From SM1-73 sp964588305 (GTDB lineage Bacteria > Zixibacteria > MSB-5A5 > SM1-73), in contig CAZPOP010000016.1 of NCBI GenBank assembly GCA_964588305.1, positions 13,923-77,922 of the forward strand: a DNA stretch of 64,000 nucleotides. Direction: 5' to 3'. This document shows positions 35,153 through 43,933 of this stretch, in pieces (position 1 is the first letter of the stretch; every line of letters begins with the position of its first letter). Below the pieces are notes generated by a model. The model was not told where the DNA came from, did no database searches, and saw only the letters and a list, made by a program, of their open reading frames with translations. The translations under genes were made by a program, and so were the position numbers.

Positions 35153-38100
35153 CGGGATTCGGACGATTCTTTTGATCTTATACTTTTTGATCCTCCTTCT
35201 CAAGGTGGTTTCATTCAAGCCCAACTCGTCAGCTGCCCTGACCTGATTCCACTTATTCTTCTCCAGAACCTGAATGATCTTTTTCTTTTCGACCCAGTCT
35301 AACACGTCTCGAAGCTTGCCGTATCTGTCCAGACTGACCAATTCCGTCGCGATCTGAACCTCTTCCGGCAGGAGTTCCAGCGGAAACTTTCCATTATCGC
35401 TGAGCAAGGTTGCGCTTTCAATAAGATGTTCCAGCTCTCTGACATTACCGGGCCAGCCATAATCCTGCAGCGCGGTCATTATCTTCTTCGTCATTTTGGT
35501 CTCCGGTTTCTTGTTCTCCTCTGAGAATCTCTTTGAGAAATGGCGTACCAGAGCAACAAGGTCATCCTTCCTTTCGCGAAGCGGAGGAATGGTTATGACT
35601 ATCGGATTGAGCCTGAAATATAAATCCTTTCTGAACTTGACTTCCTCAATCTGTCTTTGCAAATCCATGTTGGTTGCCGAGATTATTCTGATGTCCACCT
35701 TGATCGGGCTCTGGCCACCTACTCTCTCAAACTCTTTTTCTTGCAGAACCCTCAGCACTTTGGCCTGAACAGATAGGCTCATGTCTCCTATTTCATCCAA
35801 AAAGATCGTTCCGCCATCCGCCAACTCGAACTTACCTTTTCTGAACCCGACTCCGGTGGCTGTTTTTTCCTCGATTCCGAACAACTCACTTTCTAACAGG
35901 GTTTCCGGCAAGGCAGCACAGTTCACTCTTATGAACGGCCCTTTTTGTCTCTGACTTCTGGTATGGATCAGATGTGCAATTAGCTCCTTGCCGCTGCCGT
36001 TTTCACCACAAATTAGAACGCTGGTTTTGGAATTAGCCACCTTCTCCACCACGTTGAAAATCTCCTGCATTTTCGGACCCTTTCCGATAATGTGGGGATA
36101 TTGGTAAGATTTCTGCAGGACCCCTTTCAGTTGAAATATCTCCTCATTTGCCTTAACATAGAGTTCGCTTTTTTCGATAGCGGTGGCGATCAAACTGGCA
36201 AAGGCCTTCAGAAAATCAATATCGTCCGAGGAGAACACTGCGGGAAGACTGCGATGATCCAAGTACACGGTTCCGATAAGCCGATCTTTGGTTTTCAGGG
36301 GAACACAAAGGATGGAAAGAATGTTATGCATAATCACACTTCTGCTTTTGGCAAATTCTGGATCGCTGGTCGCGTTCTCCACGATCAAGGGTGAGTCACT
36401 TTCGATCACGTCCCTCAGAACCCGTCGGCTTATGACGATAGCATCCTGGGAAGTCTCAGGTTCGATTCCTTGAGAGATCTTTAGTTCGAAGGTCTTATCT
36501 CTTTCAGAATAGAGAATGATAGCCCCTCGTTCCGCATTCAAAAGTTCTATGACCAATTCCAGGGCTTTTGATAACAACTCGTCTGTATCCCAGATGCTGT
36601 TCAGCAATTCGGCCAGCTTATAAAAGGTCTGGATTCTCTCTCTCTCCACGTGTCGCATCTCCTTCGTCTGGTCCAACAAATCCTCCACCTCCTTTCTCTT
36701 CCCGGCAATTTGTGACTTTGTGAAAATACTCAAAGCCTCCTGCAAAAAAGCCCTTCCTTCCTTCAGCCTGCCCTCATCCAGTTTGATTTTTCCGATTTCA
36801 AGATATGTTTTACCCAGTTCATGTCTCGCGCCCAATTCCTTAAAAATTCTGGCATTTTCCTGAAGGTGCTCCAAACAAGCCATCTTTTCTCCTTGGGCCT
36901 TCAGCAGACGGGCGCAGACCCTCCCAAATCTTCCCTGAAACCATTTGTTATGGAGAGTTTCCTTCAGCGTCCTGATTCGATTCAGATGATCTTCCCCTAG
37001 CTTTGGGTTTCCTGTGCGCATGGCCAAGTCTCCCAGGACAAGTTGAGCCTCGGCATGTCCAAATGCATTCTTGCCTTTCGAGAACAATTCCGCCGCCCGA
37101 TTCAAATTTCGCAAGGCTGAATCAAAGTTAGATTGTTCCGTAGCGATTTTCCCCAAGAGAAGCAAACAATCGGCGATCCTACCTTCTTCGCCAAGCTCTT
37201 CGGCTATTCTCCGACTTTTTTCCAGGTAATGCGAAGCCTCTTTCCAGTCTTCCTTGCACCGATGCAAGTCTGCCAGGTTATAATAGACCAAAGCCACGCC
37301 GCTTCTGTCCCGAATTCCCTGAAACAACTGGAGAGCAGCAGTAAGGTGCTCTGCGGATTTGTCGAACAGACCCTTCCTTAGATGAGTGAGCCCAATGTTG
37401 TTGTAGGAGAGAGCCAGCCCCTTCGAATCGGAAACCTGTTTCTTAAGTTCCACGCTTCTGGAAAGGGAGTCCAAAGCCTTGTCCCAGCAATTCAGGTCGA
37501 TATAGATCAGCGCCAAATTGTTCTGCAATACGGACAGCGTGTACGGGTTATGAAACGATTCCATGATCGCAAGCGCCTTTTCGGAATACTCTAAGGCTTG
37601 GTCCGGAAGTCCCTGGTTTTTCAGGACCAAGCCCAGGGCGACGTAACACTTAGCCTCATCCTGGGTTTTTCCAAGCCCCTGGAGAACACTAAGGCTTCTT
37701 GACAGGTAGTCGAAAGCCAGAGCATAGTCCCCCAGTGACCAATAGACGCTTCCCATGCAGTTGAGAGCATTGCCCATCTCTTCTGAGAGCGGTCGATCTT
37801 TGAGCGCGGAAATCGCCCTCTCTGAATAGTGGATCGCCTTGTCATACTCACCTCTGATCCTATGATCCCGGGCCAGGTCGATCAGCGTGGAAGCATATTC
37901 TTGGGGCGAGTTTTCAACGTCAAGCAGCCCTAAGGCCTGATTGAGTAGTTCTATGGCCTTCTGGTGCCCACTTGTTTTTCTGTAAATTCGTGCCATTTTT
38001 CTGCAAATCTGGCTGGCGTTCCGATCACTTGGGTTTTGGTCTTTCCCCAATCCCAAAGCCTCTCGGTAACAGCTCAGGCTTTTCTCGTAAGAGCCGTCAG

Positions 38101-40201
38101 CCTCGTATTGGTCCGCCAAACTCTCCAGGATTTCTTCTCTGGATTTCGCTGGCGAGAGGCCAGGTTTGTCGCAGAGCTCCAGAACACGCAGGTAGTGTTT
38201 TATGGCTTGATTTCTCTTTTGCAGGCTCTCCATCCTTTGAGCAGTCAAGAGAGCATACCTTACCGCACGCTCGTCATCATCAGCCCGATAAAAGTGATCG
38301 GCTAACTGGTCAGAATGACTCTCAATGGCATTAGAATATTTCTGTTCGAGATAGTCGCCGACCCTTTGGTGAAGACTTTTTCTCTGGTTCGAGTCAATCT
38401 GGTCATATATGAAATCACGGCTGAAGCCGTCGATAAAACAAACGTTGTCTTCGGCCGGGCAGGAGGTTGAGAGCGCCAGGATTCGCTGTGCGAGGATGGC
38501 TTCCATATATTTTCCGAAGTTCTCAGCATCAAGCCCCGACACCTCACGCAGCACATCGACTTGAAACTCCAGACCTAAGACCGAGGCAATACGGAGCAGG
38601 CCCAATTCATCCTGGTTCAGACGATCAATACGAAAGGCGATCTTCTCCACCCATTCGGGCGGGGCGGCGACCGTTTCAATCTGATCTGGGTCCACCACCC
38701 ACTTGTCATCTTGCCTGTGAATGTTCTTATGATCGACCAATGACTCCGCCAACTGTCTGATGAGGAGAGGATGGCCCCGGGTTTTTTTATGGACAGCTGC
38801 GGCTATCTGTTCTTCCTTTTCCTTCCACGCAAACATCGAGCGAAGTAATCTACTTTCTTCGGATTCTGTCAATTTCTCCAACCTAATTGGGGTAACCCTG
38901 TCCCGGTAGGTCGATCTGATTTCTTCCTCAATTGCGGATGCCCTTTTGTCGCTCTCGGAAGCGCCGAATTCATTGGTCACAGTTATACAAACCAGGATCT
39001 TTTTGTCTTGCGTCTGATCGATTAGATCGCAAAGGAACTTGAAGGTGGGTTGATCTGCAAATTCAAGATGCTCGAGCATCAAAACTGATGGTTTTGAAAT
39101 GCTGTCCAGAACATGAGGGATATACTTCTTGAAAGCCTCCGCAGATTCGCGCTCGCCGAGCGAAGCCCCAATCACCGAAGAACCTTCGACTTTAGCCCAG
39201 GTTGAGAACTCCTCTAAGAGTCTTGTCTTCCCGATTCCTGGTTCCCCTGACAGAAGAACTAACCCGCCTTTGCCTGTCGAGGTCTGATGGAGAGCCTCTT
39301 TCAGAATAGAGAACTCTTTCTCTCGTCCAACGAAATCACCTGACGAGATCAGACTTCTTGCCAAGGAGGTCTTCGATTCATCAGCCTCCAGCCCAGAGAG
39401 TTTTTCTACGTCGCTCAGAACTTCCCTTGCCGAAAAATAGCGGTCGATTGGATCTTTCTCCAACAGCCTTAAGACTAGCTTTTTCAAGTTTGCGGGAACC
39501 GAAGGCTCTTCAGGAATCACCACGTCCTTTTCCAGGTGGCTTTGCGCCAGATCGCTCAGCTGTTCTTCCTCAAAAGGTCTCCGGCCGAATAAGGTCTCGT
39601 AGATCAAGACACCTAACGAGTACAGGTCTGCCTGATGAGTGTATCTCTCGCCTCTGATGATCTCAGGAGCTAGATAGGAAAGCGTGCCTTTCCACCAGGC
39701 GGATTCGTTTACCTTTTCCAATTCCGCAAAGCCAAAATCGGTGAATTTAGGAGTGGGTCGACCGTCGGCAGAGTCGGTGATCAGTATATTGGATGGCTTG
39801 ATATCTCCGTGAATGATTCTTTTCGAATGGAGGAAATCTAAGGTGCTACAGATTCGAAAGGTTAGATACCAGAATTGGGGCCAGTCCTGTGGTTGAAAAG
39901 ATGTCTTCCAATCCTTACCCTCGATATACTCCATGGTGAAGTAGGGTTTGCCCGCATTGTCGTAGCCAAAATCATACACTTTCACTATGTTGGGATGATT
40001 CAGCTTTCTTAAAAGAAGGAATTCCTTCTTGAGTCTCTCTGCATGATCCGCCTCCTCGTTTGAAAGCATCTTCATGGCGACGGTGCTCCCCTTGAAAAGA
40101 TCAGTCGCCTTGAAAACCTTCCCGATTCCGCCCGAGCCGATTTCTTCTACTATCTGATAACGATCGCCAATCATGGACTGCGGTGTCAAATAGTCCTCCA
40201 T
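35144..40201 (-). CDS. giant Ser/Thr kinase - ATPase - TPR - GAF - sigma54 activator fusion
   Basis: About 1685 residues from ATG at 40201 (an upstream TTG at 40258 is less likely). Domains in order: protein kinase (about 10-270) with VAMKML, catalytic loop HGDIKPSN and TDFGF, so probably active; AAA_16-type NTPase (about 285-560, FVGREKEF, Walker A GEPGIGKT); a long TPR region (about 690-1170); GAF (about 1190-1340); sigma54 AAA+ (about 1370-1600) with GENGSGKE and GGTIFLDEIGDM; and a Fis-type helix-turn-helix (ADELGLNETTLRRRIKKYKI). The GAFTGA loop reads EKTATGV, a strong departure. Such a protein could integrate phosphorylation, ligand and protein-binding inputs into sigma54 promoter opening. 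It lies upstream of the peptide operon in the same direction and probably controls it. Confidence 0.93.
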   Translation of the reverse strand: MEDYLTPQSMIGDRYQIVEEIGSGGIGKVFKATDLFKGSTVAMKMLSNEEADHAERLKKEFLLLRKLNHPNIVKVYDFGYDNAGKPYFTMEYIEGKDWKTSFQPQDWPQFWYLTFRICSTLDFLHSKRIIHGDIKPSNILITDSADGRPTPKFTDFGFAELEKVNESAWWKGTLSYLAPEIIRGERYTHQADLYSLGVLIYETLFGRRPFEEEQLSDLAQSHLEKDVVIPEEPSVPANLKKLVLRLLEKDPIDRYFSAREVLSDVEKLSGLEADESKTSLARSLISSGDFVGREKEFSILKEALHQTSTGKGGLVLLSGEPGIGKTRLLEEFSTWAKVEGSSVIGASLGERESAEAFKKYIPHVLDSISKPSVLMLEHLEFADQPTFKFLCDLIDQTQDKKILVCITVTNEFGASESDKRASAIEEEIRSTYRDRVTPIRLEKLTESEESRLLRSMFAWKEKEEQIAAAVHKKTRGHPLLIRQLAESLVDHKNIHRQDDKWVVDPDQIETVAAPPEWVEKIAFRIDRLNQDELGLLRIASVLGLEFQVDVLREVSGLDAENFGKYMEAILAQRILALSTSCPAEDNVCFIDGFSRDFIYDQIDSNQRKSLHQRVGDYLEQKYSNAIESHSDQLADHFYRADDDERAVRYALLTAQRMESLQKRNQAIKHYLRVLELCDKPGLSPAKSREEILESLADQYEADGSYEKSLSCYREALGLGKDQNPSDRNASQICRKMARIYRKTSGHQKAIELLNQALGLLDVENSPQEYASTLIDLARDHRIRGEYDKAIHYSERAISALKDRPLSEEMGNALNCMGSVYWSLGDYALAFDYLSRSLSVLQGLGKTQDEAKCYVALGLVLKNQGLPDQALEYSEKALAIMESFHNPYTLSVLQNNLALIYIDLNCWDKALDSLSRSVELKKQVSDSKGLALSYNNIGLTHLRKGLFDKSAEHLTAALQLFQGIRDRSGVALVYYNLADLHRCKEDWKEASHYLEKSRRIAEELGEEGRIADCLLLLGKIATEQSNFDSALRNLNRAAELFSKGKNAFGHAEAQLVLGDLAMRTGNPKLGEDHLNRIRTLKETLHNKWFQGRFGRVCARLLKAQGEKMACLEHLQENARIFKELGARHELGKTYLEIGKIKLDEGRLKEGRAFLQEALSIFTKSQIAGKRKEVEDLLDQTKEMRHVERERIQTFYKLAELLNSIWDTDELLSKALELVIELLNAERGAIILYSERDKTFELKISQGIEPETSQDAIVISRRVLRDVIESDSPLIVENATSDPEFAKSRSVIMHNILSILCVPLKTKDRLIGTVYLDHRSLPAVFSSDDIDFLKAFASLIATAIEKSELYVKANEEIFQLKGVLQKSYQYPHIIGKGPKMQEIFNVVEKVANSKTSVLICGENGSGKELIAHLIHTRSQRQKGPFIRVNCAALPETLLESELFGIEEKTATGVGFRKGKFELADGGTIFLDEIGDMSLSVQAKVLRVLQEKEFERVGGQSPIKVDIRIISATNMDLQRQIEEVKFRKDLYFRLNPIVITIPPLRERKDDLVALVRHFSKRFSEENKKPETKMTKKIMTALQDYGWPGNVRELEHLIESATLLSDNGKFPLELLPEEVQIATELVSLDRYGKLRDVLDWVEKKKIIQVLEKNKWNQVRAADELGLNETTLRRRIKKYKIKRIVRIPSS

Positions 40202-40690
40202 ATACGGAATTCTCTGCAGTTCTTGGATACAACAATAAATATAACACCAAAACCCCAAATTTCAACCGTTTTTCGAAGGGACAGAGACTGAAAATTCATC
40301 ATCCTTCCTTATTTCCTTCAAGACCTGGCCCTTAATACAGAATTCAAACATGATTTCACGCCGGTGGTTTTGCCGATTCCACGATCTCGATAGCTCCGTG
40401 TTGAACTTCTCACTTGCTTCTTGAAGATGTGAGCTCCTGTTCTATTCCTTGACAAAACCCCCTTTTCCACTTGACTGTATGGACAATGGAGAATCTTATC
40501 GCGCTTCTGGAGAGAGTTGATAGCCACGTTTGGGGGCCTTTTCTCATCATCTTTCTTCTGTCCACCGGGATTCTCATGAGCATGAGATAGAGGTTCCTTC
40601 GTGCCTTTCCGAAAATCATCTTGACATACACCTTCTTTTTCCTAACATTCTCTCCGTAGCATTCGTTATCAGCATCTTGGCCGGAATAAT
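40202..40690. other. divergent intergenic region before the glycosyltransferase gene
   Basis: About 490 bp. Short frames exist on both strands but show no ribosome site or recognisable motif. No sigma54-type or near-consensus sigma70 promoter was found for either flanking gene. Confidence 0.4.
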
Positions 40691-41944
40691 ATGGATCGAT
40701 CTGCCAAAAGCCCTCCCAGCAATCGCCAACTAATCGCAATCTACACGAACATCGGCAGGGGACACCCCAGCTATCTTGACAGCCTGCTTGAGACGTTACA
40801 GAAGAAGGGGCAGAAGGTACTCTGTCGCACCGTCTTTGAGGAAAGCGATGGTCTTTCCCTCTTAGCCTGGAAGCTCGTCGAAAAACTCTATTTTATTGGC
40901 GGAAAGGGTGGCATCAGAACCAGGCTTTATAATTGGCTGAGATCAAGCCGGACGGATGTCTCCTCCGATTCTTCCCTCATAAAACTCTTAGGACGCGACC
41001 TGAGAGAGAAATATCAGGATTTCAGGGGCATCTGCCTGGTGGCGCATCCGGTGGTGGCAAGGATTTTGAAGAACATATGCCGTACCTGGTATGTTCATGG
41101 CGAGATCGCCGCGCCCCCTGAATGTGCCGTTGCGGGAGTAAAGAAAATCTTTGTCCCTTTGGAAGAGACCAAAGACAGATTGATCTCTTCTGGCGCTGAC
41201 CCTGAAAGTATCGCAGTCACCGGATTGATGATCGAGCCAGGGCTTGTTGATAGAGCACAAGAATCATTTCAAGCCAGATTGAGAAGGATTGAGTCGGATA
41301 AGCCATTGACCATTGGCTTTTTTACCTCAGGGGCCTATCCCAAAGAACACATGAAGAAGATACTCTGGGGAGCAAAATCAGTTGTCGAGCAAGGAATGCG
41401 CGCGATAATCTTCACCGGCACCTGCCCAAAGAAATTCGAGTTGTTCAAGAAACGATTGACAAAATGGGGGCTTGAGGTTGTGCTTGAAAATCCCGCCCTT
41501 CGACAAGCTCAGGGTGGTGAGCAAAGTCGAACCACCGGAGGCGGGAAGGATAGGGGAGAGGCTTCAGGAAAAGAAAAAGACGGTAACGTTTTGCTCGTTA
41601 CCAGAGAGACCAGGCAAGCCGAAACTGAAAGAGCAGTGGAGCTATTGCCGCAGATAGATGCGTTTGTTGCGGCTTCGCATGAACGCACCAACTGGGCAGT
41701 TGGCTTGGGACTCCCAATGTTCGTCCTGTTTCCTTTGATTGGCACTTTCGCTTCTTCGAATTTCGAATTCGCCCAAAGACAAAAAGTAGCTTACCCTCTG
41801 GATTCCCTGGAAAGAGCCAAAACCCTGGGCAAAGTAATTAACGAACTTCGGAAAAACGGACAACTGGCCCAAATGGCTAAAAACGGCTTTGGAGTGCACA
41901 AGTTAAATGGTGTCAGACAAGCCGCATCTCATCTTCCTTCTTAA
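40691..41944 (+). CDS. glycosyltransferase-like protein (GT28/MGDG-synthase-like fold) with in-frame repeat insertion
   Basis: A 417-residue protein. The start NRQLIAIYTNIGRGHPSYLD with the GxGH-type motif resembles the N-terminal domain of MurG/diacylglycerol glucosyltransferase-like enzymes. GICLVAHPVVARIL and KKIFVPLEETKDRLISSGAD fit that fold, and in the C-terminal half SHERTNWAVGLGLPMFVLFP resembles the sugar-nucleotide-binding end. It may glycosylate a lipid, but acceptor and donor are unknown. Residues about 268-290 (PALRQAQGGEQSRTTGGGKD onwards) are Gly/Arg-rich and encoded by a palindromic repeat at 41492-41545, so they are probably a loop insertion. Only a weak ribosome site precedes the ATG. 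Confidence 0.6.
   Translation: MDRSAKSPPSNRQLIAIYTNIGRGHPSYLDSLLETLQKKGQKVLCRTVFEESDGLSLLAWKLVEKLYFIGGKGGIRTRLYNWLRSSRTDVSSDSSLIKLLGRDLREKYQDFRGICLVAHPVVARILKNICRTWYVHGEIAAPPECAVAGVKKIFVPLEETKDRLISSGADPESIAVTGLMIEPGLVDRAQESFQARLRRIESDKPLTIGFFTSGAYPKEHMKKILWGAKSVVEQGMRAIIFTGTCPKKFELFKKRLTKWGLEVVLENPALRQAQGGEQSRTTGGGKDRGEASGKEKDGNVLLVTRETRQAETERAVELLPQIDAFVAASHERTNWAVGLGLPMFVLFPLIGTFASSNFEFAQRQKVAYPLDSLERAKTLGKVINELRKNGQLAQMAKNGFGVHKLNGVRQAASHLPS
41492..41545. repeat. palindromic repeat inserted in frame in the glycosyltransferase gene
   Basis: CCCGCC (41492-41497) and GGCGGG (41540-41545) form the outer arms, with GGTGGT/ACCACC inside and the common repeat text CTTCGACAAGCTCAGGG between. Length 54 bp, a multiple of three, so the reading frame is kept and adds about 18 residues. 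It looks like an intergenic-type palindromic element that has landed in a coding region. Confidence 0.6.
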
Positions 41945-42012
41945 TGTAGCGCCCGAGCTTCGTTTGCCCTGAGCATGCTTGAAGGGTCTCGGGCGTTTAT
42001 TCTCTCGTCCGA
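41943..42012 (+). repeat. 70-bp repeat copy 1, hairpin after the glycosyltransferase
   Basis: Begins at the stop codon of the glycosyltransferase. The arms CGCCCGAG (41950-41957) and CTCGGGCG (41988-41995) are perfect, with an inner CCCTGAGCATG pairing region, followed by TTTATTCTCTC. It probably serves as the transcription terminator. Copy 2 at 42112-42181 differs at about two positions over 65 bp. Confidence 0.6.
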
Positions 42013-42111
42013 TCCCTTGGATCCGGCGGACAGGAATGTCGGACGCTTCACTCGGAGAAGAAGGCGGCTCGCGTTGAGGGTGTGCGGCTTACCGAGTCAG
42101 GGGGAGCTTTA

Positions 42112-42181
42112 AATGTAGCGCCCGAGCTTCGTTTGCCCTGAGCATGCTCGAAGGGTCTCGGGCGTTTCTTCTCTCGTCCGA
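42112..42181. repeat. 70-bp repeat copy 2
   Basis: Nearly identical to 41943-42012, with arms CGCCCGAG and CTCGGGCG at 42119-42126 and 42157-42164, followed by TTTCTTCTCTC. It lies at the 3' end of the convergent membrane-protein gene. Two such copies 100 bp apart suggest recent duplication or mobility. Confidence 0.6.
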
Positions 42182-42213
42182 CAGGAACACTGGTGACCGC
42201 TGCAATATATTTT

Positions 42214-42966
42214 TTATAGGGATTCCGATCGCTGGTTTAGATTGTAGAAAGCTGACCACGCAGATTCAGCATACTGCTCAGCACTGAATTTGATTGATTT
42301 TGGGAGATACAACACGACCAGTGCCAATGTGATAGCGGTTATGGCGATATTCAAAAACAACAGACAAAGAAACGGGATAGAACCATAGACCCGGTACAGA
42401 ACAACTGAGGCAGTCACAAAGAGAGCGTTGAAACTAATCCAGAGCCAACTGCTTCCCCAAAGGTTCCGATAGAACCCGTAATCGATATTGTGCTTCTGCC
42501 AGAAGGCCTCCTTGTCATTTTTTCTTAACCAGTCTTTAACCAATGCAAATGCATCCGAAATTCTTCTGTCCGCTTCTTGAGGTTGTTTTCTTTCTTCCTC
42601 TAGCCTTAGTAAATTTATGTTAAGCACCTGCTTCACGACATCCCTCAAATTCGCTTTCATCTCCTCCGAAAATCTCTTGTCGCTATGACGTAAGAATCTT
42701 GTCGAGGGAAATCCATCCCATTGCCTCAAGAGCTTTTCTTGCTTTTTTCTTCCGCTTGTTCTTACCAGCGTGGCGGCGACAAGGTAGAGCAACATAGGAA
42801 CCATTGACGCAATAATCTTCGGCGACCTCGTTATTGAGAACGGTATTTGATCTGTATTTATCGAAGTGAGGGCAACCAAAGCATAGATGTTGATTATGGG
42901 TGAAGACAACACAACAATTGTTGGCAGGTAGATTGCCTTAAATGAATATTTGTCGTATAGCTGCAT
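42214..42966 (-). CDS. membrane protein of unknown function paired with MBL hydrolase
   Basis: A 250-residue protein with two membrane hairpins. The first pair is near residues 12-33 and 50-68; then comes a soluble helical region of about 110 residues rich in Lys/Glu/Arg (RLEEERKQPQEADRRISDAF); then a second pair (about 173-193 and 198-220). I do not recognise the family. The layout of spans around a cytoplasmic helical region recalls SLATT/2TM-type effectors of nucleotide-signal and defence systems, but no diagnostic motif is visible. It starts 4 bp after the stop of the hydrolase gene, so the two are translationally coupled and surely work together. Confidence 0.6.
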   Translation of the reverse strand: MQLYDKYSFKAIYLPTIVVLSSPIINIYALVALTSINTDQIPFSITRSPKIIASMVPMLLYLVAATLVRTSGRKKQEKLLRQWDGFPSTRFLRHSDKRFSEEMKANLRDVVKQVLNINLLRLEEERKQPQEADRRISDAFALVKDWLRKNDKEAFWQKHNIDYGFYRNLWGSSWLWISFNALFVTASVVLYRVYGSIPFLCLLFLNIAITAITLALVVLYLPKSIKFSAEQYAESAWSAFYNLNQRSESL

Positions 42967-42970
42967 GTGT

Positions 42971-43933
42971 CTAATATCCCCAACTCTTAAGAACTCTCCT
43001 CGTACGTCTCGCTAATATCTTCTTCTGGTGTTCATCCAGATTATCGGGCGTGTCGACTATTGATATTGAGGTTTTCCCTGACTCATCTATTGTGATTCTG
43101 ATTGAATTGTCTCTGTCCCTGGTTGAAATCATCCTTGACAAATCCTTATCGCCATCGACCAGATACCCATTTGATAACTCGAGCTTAGAATAAGACGTAT
43201 CAATGGCCTCATCGCCACTTCTTGCAGACACGATATAGAGATCGGGTATCCCAGTATGGTCAAGGATTTCGGTAGCAAATCCACTTTTGTGACCGTGATG
43301 GGATGCAACAAAGAAATTCGTATTTTTCAGAACTTTTTTGACTGTTTCGTAGCCAAAAGCTTTTTCCCAACCTTTAAGCTCCATATCTCCGGGGAATAGA
43401 ATCTTCTTCCCAGCAAATTGGATGGCAACTATGTAACTTCTATTATTTATGAGATTGTCCGTTGCAGCTGAGACGTCCTCAGCATCTTTGTAGCTTATCT
43501 GGGAACGCTGATGAAATTCGAAGCCCCAATCGATATCGTCTTCCGGGTCTTCCGTATATTTAGCTTGGAATTTCTTAAATTTCGTCAGTATGGTTTTGTT
43601 CCTTTCGTCTTTTTCTTTCTCGATTTTTGTGTCGATCGTCGGCAGGGTTTTCTTGTCTCGAAGGAGACGCGCCGGCTCTTCATCCCCCACTAAACTGCCG
43701 ATATCATCAAAGTGATCCATATGCAAATGGGAAATGATCAAAGTAGCTATTCTCCGCCGGTGGAAATACTGGATATTGTTTTTTCCAATATTATAGTTAC
43801 CCCTCACCCATTTTACCGGTGAAAAGTACTCCCTGCTCCCACAATCTATTAGTAGCCCGTAGTCATTGGGTGATTTGATGAACGAACAAAACCCGTGTTC
43901 TACGTTGAAGATTGTGCACTCAAGTGTTTTCAC
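42971..43933 (-). CDS. ComEC/Rec2-like metallo-beta-lactamase-fold hydrolase
   Basis: A 320-residue soluble MBL-fold protein starting at GTG after GAGGAAG. The metal motif is LIISHLHMDHFDDIGSL (HxHxDH), with the Asp in KKILFPGDMELKGWEKAF and a late histidine in FFVASHHGHKSGF. The early FNVEHGFCSFIKSP resembles the FxVGqGds motif of ComEC-type MBL domains. Unlike ComEC it has no membrane channel. Stand-alone ComEC-like hydrolases may act on nucleic acids or nucleotides. It forms a tight two-gene operon with the membrane protein downstream and is flanked by repeats and long gaps, as accessory or defence genes often are. Confidence 0.8.
   Translation of the reverse strand: MKTLECTIFNVEHGFCSFIKSPNDYGLLIDCGSREYFSPVKWVRGNYNIGKNNIQYFHRRRIATLIISHLHMDHFDDIGSLVGDEEPARLLRDKKTLPTIDTKIEKEKDERNKTILTKFKKFQAKYTEDPEDDIDWGFEFHQRSQISYKDAEDVSAATDNLINNRSYIVAIQFAGKKILFPGDMELKGWEKAFGYETVKKVLKNTNFFVASHHGHKSGFATEILDHTGIPDLYIVSARSGDEAIDTSYSKLELSNGYLVDGDKDLSRMISTRDRDNSIRITIDESGKTSISIVDTPDNLDEHQKKILARRTRRVLKSWGY

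Noticed and set aside
40410..40739. 109-codon minus-strand frame overlapping the glycosyltransferase start
   Set aside because: No ribosome site or motif. Considered as a decayed transposase because of its basic composition, but no DDE or HUH motif is visible.
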